DNA of 64,000 nucleotides from the NCBI RefSeq assembly GCF_041431135.1, contig NZ_CP107799.1, positions 248,001 through 312,000 on the forward strand, given 5' to 3'. A program made the translations under genes and the position numbers. The DNA is from Streptomyces sp. NBC_00554 (GTDB lineage Bacteria; Actinomycetota; Actinomycetes; Streptomycetales; Streptomycetaceae). Shown piece by piece: positions 32,701 to 40,664 of this stretch (the stretch's first letter is position 1; each line of letters begins with the position of its first letter). A model generated the notes under the pieces. It did no database searches. It had not been told where the DNA came from and worked only from the letters and a program-made list of their open reading frames with translations.

Positions 32701-33701
32701 CAGACCGCCACCTCCGGGGCGTACACGTCCGTGTCGAGTTCGGCGGTGTCCGGATAATCGGCGGCCAGCGCGTACGCGGCCGCGTCCGCGACCTCCTCGG
32801 CGGCCTGCTCCTCGATGGCGGTCAGATCGGCCTCGGTCGCCACCTCGTCGGCGATCAGCCGGGCCCGGAAGCGGGGCACCGGGTCTGCGGCCATCTTCTC
32901 CTTCAGGAGCTCCTTGGGCATGTACGCCTGCTGGTCGCCCATCAGGTGCCCGTTGAAGCGGAAGGTGTTGGCCTCCAGAAGGGTCGGGCCCTCCCCTCGC
33001 CGGGCCCGGTCCACCGCCCGGCCCGCCGCCTGCCACATGGCGACCGGGTCGTTGCCGTCCACGCTCTCGCCGGGCATGCCGTAGGCGGCGGCACGGTCGG
33101 CGATGCGGGCCACCGAGGTGCCCTCGCTCAGCGGGGTGTACTCGGCGAACTCGTTGTTCTGACAGACGAAGATCACGGGCAGCTTCCACACGGAGGCCAG
33201 GTTGAGCGCCTCGTGGAAGGCCCCGATGTTGGACGCGCCGTCGCCGAAGTTCGTCACGGCCACCTGGTCGGTACCGCGCATCTGGGCGGACAGCGCAAGC
33301 CCGTTGGCGATCGGGATGCCGGAGCCAACCACACCGGTGGTGACCATGAGCCCGTGCTCGGGCGAGGTGACGTGCATGGGGCCGCCCTTGCCCTTGCAGC
33401 TGCCGACCGCCTTGCCCAGGTACTCGGCCCACAGGTCGCGCAGCGGCACCCCCTTGGCGATCTGGTCGTGCAGGCCGCGGTAGATGGTGACGACGTAGTC
33501 GTCGGGGCGCAGGTGCTGGGCCACGGACACGGCCGCGAATTCCTGGCCGCGCGGCGAGTAGTACATCCCGCCGATCTGCCCCGCCTTCATCAGCGAGAGG
33601 TACTTCTCGTCGAAGAGCTTGATGCGGGTGGCGGTGGCGAAGAGTTCGACCAGAACATTCGCGTCCGGTTCGGCGGCCGGCTGGGTAACCTGCGCGGTCA
33701 T
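32700..33701 (-). CDS. 2-oxoacid dehydrogenase E1 alpha subunit
   Basis: The 333-residue protein has the thiamin-diphosphate motif (GDGASN at 153-158, ending with NN at 182-183), the substrate-side YYSPRGQEFAAV segment and EANTFRFNGHLMGD. It forms the E1 heterotetramer with the beta subunit. The ATG follows AAGGAGAG and overlaps the upstream FAD gene's stop by ATGA, so production is tied to the redox enzymes of the operon. The 2-oxoacid could be a fragment released in ring breakdown; acetoin is a known substrate for similar E1 pairs. Confidence 0.92.
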   Translation of the reverse strand: MTAQVTQPAAEPDANVLVELFATATRIKLFDEKYLSLMKAGQIGGMYYSPRGQEFAAVSVAQHLRPDDYVVTIYRGLHDQIAKGVPLRDLWAEYLGKAVGSCKGKGGPMHVTSPEHGLMVTTGVVGSGIPIANGLALSAQMRGTDQVAVTNFGDGASNIGAFHEALNLASVWKLPVIFVCQNNEFAEYTPLSEGTSVARIADRAAAYGMPGESVDGNDPVAMWQAAGRAVDRARRGEGPTLLEANTFRFNGHLMGDQQAYMPKELLKEKMAADPVPRFRARLIADEVATEADLTAIEEQAAEEVADAAAYALAADYPDTAELDTDVYAPEVAV

Positions 33702-35359
33702 GCGGTGCTCTCCTTCTTGTGTGTCCCGGCCGCAGCCCCGGCCCCGGAGCGGGCCACGCCCGCCGCGTGCTCGCCTGCGCGTCGTCCGGAGAAGACGGCG
33801 TCGGCCAGGGAGAGGCCCGACACATAGCTGTTGCTGCAGATCCCGACCGCGGAGCGCCCGGCGGCGTACAGGCCCGCGATGACCTCTCCGCTCTCGCGGA
33901 CGGTTCCGCCGGTTCCCTCGTCCACGACGAGTCCGCCGAGGGTGATGAAGGGGAGCGGGTAGAAGGTCCGTGAGGCGTCCGTGCCGATGTTCACTGCGTA
34001 GTACGGTCCCTGGCCGAGGGAGTGCCGGAACTCGTCGTTCTTGCCGTACGCGTCGGGCTCGCCCGAGGCGAGGGCAGCGTCGTGCTCGGCGGCCGACCTG
34101 ATCAGCCCGGCGGGGTCGATCTTGCAGGATCGGGCCAGCTTCTCCAGGGTGTTCGCCTTGTGGTGGCCGAACGGGCTGAAGACATAGCCGAGTTGCGGCA
34201 AGTGGAAGAAGGCGGACTGGGTCCGGATCTGGCCCCGCGCCTTGCGCCAGGTGGCCGCGTCGGTGATGACGAAACCGCGACCGCCGTGCTCCTCGATCAG
34301 CGGCTTGGTCATCGTCGCGCCGTAGAGCTGCTCGTTGGTGAAGCGCTGTCCCGCCCCGTCCACCACGATGCCTTCCATGAAGGCCGACGGCGGGCAGATG
34401 AAGCGCCAGCCCGATATCGAGTCCATCCGGTCGGTGGCCGCCTGGACCTGTGCTCCGAGCTTCACCGCGGAGCCGTTCTCACCGCCCGGGCCGAGCGCGT
34501 TCAGGCCCGCGTACTGCGGCGCGTGCTCGGACACCATCTCCATGTCGAAACCGAACCCGCCGGTGGCGAGGACGACTCCGCCGCGGGCCCGGGCCCGGTG
34601 GACCTGGCTGCGGCGGCGCTGGGCCGAGTCGGCGAGCTTGCTCAGCCGGCTGCCGACGGGCCGGTAGTAGATCATCATCTTCCCGGCCGTCTTGGCGAGC
34701 TTCTTGTGCCAGCCCCCGGGCTCCTTGCCCGGTGCGGGGGCCGCGAACTCGACTCCGACGACGGTGCCGTCCTCGACGATCAGATCGCGCACGTCGGCCA
34801 GCGGGCGGACGGTGACGCCCTTCCTGAGCGCCGATTCACGCAGCTTGGCGTAGAAGACGGCGCCCGTGAAGTTCTTGGCATGGACCCGGTGGCCGCGCGC
34901 GGCGGGGCGGGCCACCGCGCGCGCTGCCGCAGTCAGTTCGTTGCCCGAGTAGTAGAGGTAGTGGCGGTTGGTGGGATACGACGTCTTGTAGTCGCAGAGG
35001 CTGCCGTCGAACTCCAGGCCCTGCGCGCGCAACCAGTCGATCATCTTCGGGCTGCCCTCTGCGAACGTCCGCAGGGTCTCGTCCGAGACGACGCCCCCGC
35101 TCTCCTGCTTCAGATACGCGAGCATCTCCTCGGGGGAGTCGGAGACCCCGGCGGACTGCTGGACGTCGGTGCCTCCACCGGCGTAGACGACGCCGCCGGA
35201 GTGGGCGGTGGAGCCGCCGCCGTACGAGCGTTCCAGAACGAGTACGGACGCTCCCGCATCCGCGGCCGCGATGGCGGCGCTGGCGCCCGCGCCGCCGAAA
35301 CCGACGACGATCACGTCGTAGGTCTCGTCCGCGGGCACCCTGGTTTGCTGATGTGCCAT
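33698..35359 (-). CDS. KstD-like FAD-dependent dehydrogenase 2
   Basis: The 553-residue flavoprotein has VIVVGFGGAGASAAIAAADAG with the following Glu, the GGGSTAHSGG loop, VVLATGGFGFD, and the C-terminal GLYAAGRSAVGICSNSYVSGLSLADAVFSGRRAG. It belongs to the fumarate-reductase/3-ketosteroid-dehydrogenase superfamily but differs from the paralog at 25032, so the two likely act on different intermediates. A basic insert (about 225-260) is unusual. It lies between the ferredoxin and E1 alpha genes and overlaps the latter by ATGA. Confidence 0.88.
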   Translation of the reverse strand: MAHQQTRVPADETYDVIVVGFGGAGASAAIAAADAGASVLVLERSYGGGSTAHSGGVVYAGGGTDVQQSAGVSDSPEEMLAYLKQESGGVVSDETLRTFAEGSPKMIDWLRAQGLEFDGSLCDYKTSYPTNRHYLYYSGNELTAAARAVARPAARGHRVHAKNFTGAVFYAKLRESALRKGVTVRPLADVRDLIVEDGTVVGVEFAAPAPGKEPGGWHKKLAKTAGKMMIYYRPVGSRLSKLADSAQRRRSQVHRARARGGVVLATGGFGFDMEMVSEHAPQYAGLNALGPGGENGSAVKLGAQVQAATDRMDSISGWRFICPPSAFMEGIVVDGAGQRFTNEQLYGATMTKPLIEEHGGRGFVITDAATWRKARGQIRTQSAFFHLPQLGYVFSPFGHHKANTLEKLARSCKIDPAGLIRSAAEHDAALASGEPDAYGKNDEFRHSLGQGPYYAVNIGTDASRTFYPLPFITLGGLVVDEGTGGTVRESGEVIAGLYAAGRSAVGICSNSYVSGLSLADAVFSGRRAGEHAAGVARSGAGAAAGTHKKESTA

Positions 35360-35486
35360 GGTGTGGTTCCTAGCTACTGGTTCGGCGGCAGCTGCCGCTC
35401 AACGGTCTTGCAGGGAGCTCTCGTTCACCGGTTACGGGACTTGGCTCCAACGGCCACGGGACATGCGGGGATCCTTCGTCCGTCGA

Positions 35487-35825
35487 CTACTGGACTTCCG
35501 GAGGCCCATCACCCGTCGGCTTGACGCCCTTCTTCTCGACCGTGACCTCGCCGGTCACGGTCAACCGGCAGGCCAGCCGGATGCCGCGGACGGAGCCCCG
35601 GCGGCGCTGCCCCAACTGCCGCAGCACCGCCTCCTCCTCGGGCCCCGGTGGGTCGATCGCGAGGTGTCCGTCGGTCACCCGGAGTGCGCAGGCGGTGCAA
35701 CGGGCCTGGCCGTAGCAGATGGTGGGCCAGGTCAGGCCCTCCCGTAGCGCCGCCTGGAAGACGGTCTCGCCGGCCCGCGGCGCGAGTTCGACGCCTGCGG
35801 GATCGACCCGTACGCGCGCCACCAC
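35487..35825 (-). CDS. [2Fe-2S] ferredoxin
   Basis: The 112-residue protein has the plant/adrenodoxin-type cluster motif with C37, C43, C46 and C86 (C-x5-C-x2-C and a distal Cys). GTG 35825 begins one base after the stop of the Rieske oxygenase gene, so it is very probably its electron donor. No ferredoxin reductase gene is present in this window, so reduction must come from an enzyme encoded elsewhere. Confidence 0.9.
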   Translation of the reverse strand: MVARVRVDPAGVELAPRAGETVFQAALREGLTWPTICYGQARCTACALRVTDGHLAIDPPGPEEEAVLRQLGQRRRGSVRGIRLACRLTVTGEVTVEKKGVKPTGDGPPEVQ

Positions 35826-35826
35826 G

Positions 35827-37161
35827 TCAGTCCCCGCTGAGGTAGCGGTCGATGGTGAGGTGGTTGTTGATGATCATCGCCTCGTAGTGCTCGGACATGA
35901 TGAGGTCGTCGATGCCTGAGCCGCGCACGCCCTTCTGCTGGCCGATGACGTTCTGGAAGTCCTCGCGGAAGATCTGCGGCCATTCCTCGACGGGGATGGG
36001 GCCCTCCAGTACGGGACGCTCGGGCTCACCCGCGTCGGCACCCGGTATCTGCACCGCCCAGACCTCGAAGATGCAGCTCTCCGGGTCGTCACCATTCGGA
36101 CGGGACCGGTAGATGATGTTGTTGCCGTAGCCCGGCAGGAAGGTGAGGTTCGGGAAGATGTGCCCGTACCCGGTCGTCTCCGTCGCGGGCGGCGGCAGCG
36201 GAATACCGGCCCCCTGCGCGTACGTGTACAGCGCCTCGAAGAACTTGGCGGGGAACTCGTCGTCCGGGATGTCCTTCTCCAGCAGTCCCTGCTGGATGAA
36301 CATCTCCCGCTCGGTCGTGAAGGCGTCGGTGCCGAAGTACAGCGCGTTGTTGAACTGGATGAAGTAGTCCGCCCAGGACATGCCCTTGACCGGGACTTCG
36401 CTGCTGGTGGGAGGCCGCGAGTGTGCGTGGCCGCCCTCGAAGCACTCGAAGTTGCTGGCAAGCGAGTCGACGTTGTAGTCGTCGTCTGCCGCCCCCATGG
36501 CGAGTGAGGGGTGGGCCTGCATGACGTGATAGGCCTCGAGGAAGGCCTCCTGCGCCATCTTCCAATTGCAGGGCAGGATCACATGCCGCCACCAGCGCAC
36601 CCGCATGCGCTCGAAGGCGATGGGGTCCAGCACCTTGGCGATGCCTTCGAGGTACTGCTCCAGCGGCGGCGCTTCGGCGTCCATGTTGACGAAGACCATG
36701 CCGCCCCAGCTGTCGACCTGGACCTCGCGCAAGCGCAGGTTGTCCTTGTCCAGACAGGCCGGCGTGAACCCGCGCTGGGCGGCGTAGACGTAGGTGTTCT
36801 CTCCGTTGAGATCCCAACGCCATCCGTGATACGGGCAGACGATCTGACGCCCATGGAAGGTTCCGGCGCCGTTCCCCAGGGCTGTCGCGCGGTGCCGGCA
36901 GGCGTTGTGGTAGGCCTTGATGCGGGAGTCGGACTCCCGGACGACCAGGATGGACTGGTCGTTGATCTCGTACTCGATGTAGTCCCCGGTCTCGGGAAGA
37001 TCCTCAAGCCGACAGGCGACCTGCCAGACGTGCTGCCACAGCTTCTCCTTCTCCAGCTGGGCGAAGTCGGCCGAGTAGTAGCGCTGGGCGGGGACCCGCT
37101 TGGGGTCGGTGATCGCATGGGGATGCGAGGCCCGGGCTGCTAGGTCAGGTGTGAGTGACAC
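35827..37161 (-). CDS. Rieske non-heme iron oxygenase, alpha subunit
   Basis: The 444-residue protein has a Rieske domain (C88, H90, C109, H112) and a catalytic domain with the iron ligands H212 and H217 in EAYHVMQAH. These enzymes use O2 and electrons from a ferredoxin to mono- or dihydroxylate a ring or an alkyl carbon. No beta subunit gene follows, so it is probably an alpha-only oxygenase. GTG 37161 has a strong AAAGGAGGT. It is first in the six-gene operon and lies behind an operator. It is longer than typical KshA, so I do not assign it as ketosteroid 9-hydroxylase. Confidence 0.92.
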   Translation of the reverse strand: MSLTPDLAARASHPHAITDPKRVPAQRYYSADFAQLEKEKLWQHVWQVACRLEDLPETGDYIEYEINDQSILVVRESDSRIKAYHNACRHRATALGNGAGTFHGRQIVCPYHGWRWDLNGENTYVYAAQRGFTPACLDKDNLRLREVQVDSWGGMVFVNMDAEAPPLEQYLEGIAKVLDPIAFERMRVRWWRHVILPCNWKMAQEAFLEAYHVMQAHPSLAMGAADDDYNVDSLASNFECFEGGHAHSRPPTSSEVPVKGMSWADYFIQFNNALYFGTDAFTTEREMFIQQGLLEKDIPDDEFPAKFFEALYTYAQGAGIPLPPPATETTGYGHIFPNLTFLPGYGNNIIYRSRPNGDDPESCIFEVWAVQIPGADAGEPERPVLEGPIPVEEWPQIFREDFQNVIGQQKGVRGSGIDDLIMSEHYEAMIINNHLTIDRYLSGD

Positions 37162-37189
37162 GTCGCTACCTCCTTTGGCGCAACGTAAG

Positions 37190-37212
37190 TAATTGATCAG
37201 TTATTTAATTTA
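37190..37212. promoter_or_regulatory. AGTTA-core operator before the Rieske oxygenase operon
   Basis: TAATTGATCAGTTA is a near-palindrome around TGATCA and carries the shared CAGTTA core, followed by TTTAATTTA. It lies 29 bases before the GTG at 37161, in an AT-rich patch within the 139-base gap to the TetR gene. Confidence 0.55.
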
Positions 37213-37300
37213 GGCAATCTGACACCTCTGGTCAAGAGATGTGCGTCGGGTAATTCCCCGGTCCTCGACGGACGGGGTGACGGAGCGGTTCCCGGACCGG

Positions 37301-37930
37301 TCAGCCGCGGCGAGGGAGCAGGGTGCCGCTGGCGAGCAGGCCTTCCACCTGGCGGATGGCCGCGGCATGGCGCGCTCGGGGCACGGTCGCCCCGAGGCGC
37401 GTGAGCCCCCAGGTCAGCGAGGTGAGCGTGTCGGCGATCGCCTGCCGGTCCGCGTCGGCCGGAAGCTCGCCACGCCGGATCGCGTCGTCGACGAGCCGCG
37501 TGTAGATCTTCTCCTCGGTACGCAGCCGACCGTCGATGACCGCCTGGAACTCCGGGGTCCGCGCCGACTCCAAGTGAACGGCCTCGCTCAGCCCCGCCGC
37601 CGCCGGATGGTCACGGGTGCAGGCAAGCGACTCCTCCAGCAGGGATACGAAACGCTCCTGAAGGGTTCCCGGAACCTGCGTCGCCCGCTCCAGGCGGCCC
37701 ATGATCTCCTGGACCAGCTCGTCGAGAATGACGCCCACCAGCTCCTGCTTGGTGGGGAAGTACCGGTAGATGGCCGCACTCGTCAGACCGGCGCGCTCGG
37801 CGATCGACTTCATGGTCGCGTTGCCGTAACCCACCTCGGCCACGTGCTCGGTCGCCGCGGCCATGATGCGGCGCCGCGTCTGCTCGCCGTCCACTCCTGC
37901 GGGACGCCCTCGCCGGGCTGTCTGTGCCAT
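37301..37930 (-). CDS. TetR-family regulator A
   Basis: The protein of about 209 residues has an N-terminal helix-turn-helix (ATMKSIAERAGLTSAAIYRYFPTKQELV) and a variable ligand domain. ATG 37930 has GGGAGGG nine bases before it; a longer frame from 37969 is less likely. It is on the same strand as, and directly upstream of, the Rieske operon, with the AGTTA-core site between them, so it is a candidate regulator of that operon together with the two GntR proteins. Confidence 0.92.
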   Translation of the reverse strand: MAQTARRGRPAGVDGEQTRRRIMAAATEHVAEVGYGNATMKSIAERAGLTSAAIYRYFPTKQELVGVILDELVQEIMGRLERATQVPGTLQERFVSLLEESLACTRDHPAAAGLSEAVHLESARTPEFQAVIDGRLRTEEKIYTRLVDDAIRRGELPADADRQAIADTLTSLTWGLTRLGATVPRARHAAAIRQVEGLLASGTLLPRRG

Positions 37931-38080
37931 CCCGTACACCCTCCCGACTTCGCCGTTCACCGGGAACATCGTCCCATGATGTCCAGGCGGGATCCGCGGA
38001 GCGGGCCTCCTTCTCGCGCTGCCCGGTGGGCGCCCTTACAGACGGCGTGCGAAGGGGCGACGCCGCTCTGCCGGTCGGGC

Positions 38081-39481
38081 TCAATCCGAGAGCCCGCCGT
38101 GCACCACCCGCCCCCGGCACACGGTCATCCGGACCAGACCGGCATCCGGGTCTTCGCAGGCCACCCGCCAGGGCACGTGCAGCAGGCAGAGATCAGCGTC
38201 GTCGCCCGGCCCGACGGCGGGGCGGGCGAGGAATCCGGTCAGGGCTGCCGACGCCCGGACGCGCTCTCCCGGCCCGAGCACCCGGCCGGCGGGCGTACGG
38301 CGGTCGCGTGCCGCACGGACCGCGGCCCACGGGTCCGGACTGCTGTACGGCGCATCGCTGGACGGCGAGACCGGAATCCCGGCAGCCAGAAGCGAGGAGT
38401 ACGGGTAAAGGTGCGGCAGGTCGTCAGGCTCCACCTCGGCCGCGTAGGTATCACCACGCTCAGCGATGAATCCGGGTTGGGTGACCACACGCACCCCCAA
38501 CCCCCTTATCTGTGAGAGCAGTTCGGGGGGTACAACGGCCGCGTGCTCGACACGGTCACCGGGAACCGGGCCTGCCTCACGCAGCACCACCAGGGTCAGG
38601 ACCAGCGCCTCGCGCGTCACGGCATGCACCGCGACCGGGCGGCCCACACTGCCCCGCGCGGCACGGACGCGGCAGAGGAGTTCGTCGTACGTCCACATGT
38701 CATGGTCCGGCGGCAGCAGCTTGTACGGGCCCCTCTCCCACCGCTCCTCCCCCGGTCGTGGGGGCCTTCCGGCGCCGAGGAGGGTCACACGCTGCAGCAG
38801 TCGACCGTCCGTGAGCGCCCGGGAGAGTTCCGCGACCGTGTCGTCCTCCAGTTCCGGAGTGGCATCGTGGACCGCGGTCACACCGTACGAGGCGTAAAGG
38901 CGCCCAACTGCCGCCAGGTCCGGCGCGGTCGAGGGGCCCATCCGCCGGCGCAACCAGGAGTCCACCCGCCAGAGCCGACCCGTCGCACGCCCCCCGGCGT
39001 CCCGCTCCACCCCGCCGGGGAGCGGCAGCCCCGGCTCATCCAGTCCGAGCACGCGGGCTCCCGCGCTGTTCACCGTCCACAGTGCCCCGCTCCGGTGCTG
39101 GACACGGACCGCCGGCCGCCGAACCATCGCGTCCAATCGGTCCCGGTCCAGCGCGCCCGCAACCGATTCGTGGTAGCCCACCCCCCGGATCCAGGCATCG
39201 GGTGCGGTTGCCGTGGCACGGGCCCGCAGGGCGTCGGCCAGCGCCTCGGCCGTACGGATCCGGGGTGGCCCACAGTCCACCGACTCAAGGGACTTGGCCA
39301 GAGCCAGGAGGTGCACATGCCGATCGGCGAGACCTGGCAACAGCGCTCCCCCGCGCCCCTCGACGAGAGTGTCGCGGGGCCCAGGGCGCAGCCGGCCGGT
39401 CGCCGAGACGCGTCCGTCCCCGGACACCGCCACGTCGGTGCGGCGTCCTGCGAGTTCCACGTCGCGAAGGATCAGAGTCAT
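38081..39481 (-). CDS. Amidohydrolase-family metal-dependent hydrolase (YtcJ-like)
   Basis: The 466-residue protein has the metal motif HVH after LLPGLADR (about 50-57), a second metal His in the VAVHAV strand, an HA in RVEHAAVV and the SSDAP Asp strand (about 388-392). The large insert and order match YtcJ-like amidohydrolases, which hydrolyse amides or ring C-N bonds of unknown compounds. Its promoter faces the crotonase gene at 39585 across a 103-base gap with a shared-motif site, so it may belong to the same regulon. Confidence 0.82.
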   Translation of the reverse strand: MTLILRDVELAGRRTDVAVSGDGRVSATGRLRPGPRDTLVEGRGGALLPGLADRHVHLLALAKSLESVDCGPPRIRTAEALADALRARATATAPDAWIRGVGYHESVAGALDRDRLDAMVRRPAVRVQHRSGALWTVNSAGARVLGLDEPGLPLPGGVERDAGGRATGRLWRVDSWLRRRMGPSTAPDLAAVGRLYASYGVTAVHDATPELEDDTVAELSRALTDGRLLQRVTLLGAGRPPRPGEERWERGPYKLLPPDHDMWTYDELLCRVRAARGSVGRPVAVHAVTREALVLTLVVLREAGPVPGDRVEHAAVVPPELLSQIRGLGVRVVTQPGFIAERGDTYAAEVEPDDLPHLYPYSSLLAAGIPVSPSSDAPYSSPDPWAAVRAARDRRTPAGRVLGPGERVRASAALTGFLARPAVGPGDDADLCLLHVPWRVACEDPDAGLVRMTVCRGRVVHGGLSD

Positions 39482-39503
39482 GAAGCCCCGTCCGTTGATC
39501 TAT

Positions 39504-39525
39504 TGGACTAGGTTAAATCAGTGAT
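39504..39525. promoter_or_regulatory. AGTTA-like motif in the amidohydrolase/crotonase divergent promoter
   Basis: TGGACTAGGTTAAATCAGTGAT contains GGTTAAAT, one base off the common core, in an AT-rich patch between divergent genes. It is the weakest of the set. Confidence 0.45.
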
Positions 39526-39584
39526 ACTTTAAAATCCCCGCGCCTTCAGAACCTCTCGCGCAGGAACGGAAACGACGGAACTCG

Positions 39585-40664
39585 ATGGACACCGCGCTGC
39601 CATGGCTGAGCCCGAAGGACCTCGTCGAGAGCGCCACAGATCCACTGGACCTGTCCCCGGAAGGACATCCAGTGGCTCCGCTGGCCTTCGTGGACCTGGA
39701 CCAGTGCGGCGGGTCCGATACCCCCGTGGCGGCCGTTGCCGCAGCGGCGAGTGCGGCACAACGGGTACTCGTCGGGGTGAGCCACGGATCGGTGCCCGCC
39801 TCCCTGTCCCCACTGCTCGACGCGTTGACGTTCACCTTGGTGCCGCGTCGGAACGAGGGCAAGCCGAGGAACCGGGTCGCAGTGGACGATCCGTCGACAA
39901 CAGCCGCTGCCATCGCCGCGTACGCACAGGCGTCGCCTCGCGCGGCGGTGACACTGGTCGGCCTGCTCCGGCTGACCGAGCAACTTTCCGTACCTGATGG
40001 CCTGGTCGCGGAGTCCTTGGCGTACTCGATGCTGCTGGCCGGACCGGAGTTCGCGGACTGGCGGACTCGCAGGCCGGGCGCGGGAAGCGCCGACGCCGGC
40101 CTTGACCTCGACCTCGGCGAGGAGCCGGTCCTGCTCTCCCGGGAGGGCTCGGTCCTGCGCATCACGCTCAACCGCCCGCGGCGGCACAACGCCTTCAGCC
40201 GGGAGGTGCGTGACGGACTCGTCGAAGCGCTTGATCTGGTGCACCTGGACCCAACCATCGCTCATGTCGAACTGGCCGGCCGCGGCCCCTCTTACTGCAG
40301 CGGCGGCGACCTCAACGAATTCGGTACGGCTCCGGATGTGGCCGTCGCGCATCTGATCCGGCTGCGGCAGAGCGCCGGCCACGCCGTGCACCGCTGCGCC
40401 GAGCGCGTCCGGGTGCGTCTGCACGGTGCCTGCATCGGCGCGGGTATCGAGATCCCTGCGTTCGCAGGCCGAGTGGAGGCCCGGGACGACGCGTACTTCC
40501 AACTCCCCGAACTACGCATGGGGTTGGTGCCCGGGGCAGGTGGCACGGTCAGCGTCACCCGGCGTATCGGCCGGTGGCGTACCGCGTATCTCGTCCTGAG
40601 TGGTGCACCGGTCGACGCCTCCACCGCACTGCGATGGGGGCTGGTCGACTGTGTCGATCACTGA
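39585..40664 (+). CDS. Crotonase-superfamily protein with rearranged or doubled domains
   Basis: The C-terminal part (about 185-359) is a crotonase core: RPRRHNAFSR, GRGPSYCSGGDLNEF, GACIGAGIEI, LPELRMGLVPGAGG and ALRWGLVD. It stops where the usual C-terminal helices would begin. The N-terminal part ends with ASPRAAVTLVGLLR, then ESLAYSMLLAGPEFADWRTRRPG, which looks like exactly those missing helices. So this is either a circularly permuted crotonase or a degenerate crotonase half fused in front. Hydratase, isomerase or C-C lyase activity is possible. The stop overlaps the next gene's GTG start by 14 bases. Confidence 0.8.
   Translation: MDTALPWLSPKDLVESATDPLDLSPEGHPVAPLAFVDLDQCGGSDTPVAAVAAAASAAQRVLVGVSHGSVPASLSPLLDALTFTLVPRRNEGKPRNRVAVDDPSTTAAAIAAYAQASPRAAVTLVGLLRLTEQLSVPDGLVAESLAYSMLLAGPEFADWRTRRPGAGSADAGLDLDLGEEPVLLSREGSVLRITLNRPRRHNAFSREVRDGLVEALDLVHLDPTIAHVELAGRGPSYCSGGDLNEFGTAPDVAVAHLIRLRQSAGHAVHRCAERVRVRLHGACIGAGIEIPAFAGRVEARDDAYFQLPELRMGLVPGAGGTVSVTRRIGRWRTAYLVLSGAPVDASTALRWGLVDCVDH

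Noticed and set aside
35827..37161. Assignment of the Rieske enzyme as ketosteroid 9-alpha-hydroxylase (KshA)
   Set aside because: The protein is longer than KshA, the partner is a separate small ferredoxin instead of a KshB-type reductase, and no ring-cleavage genes follow.
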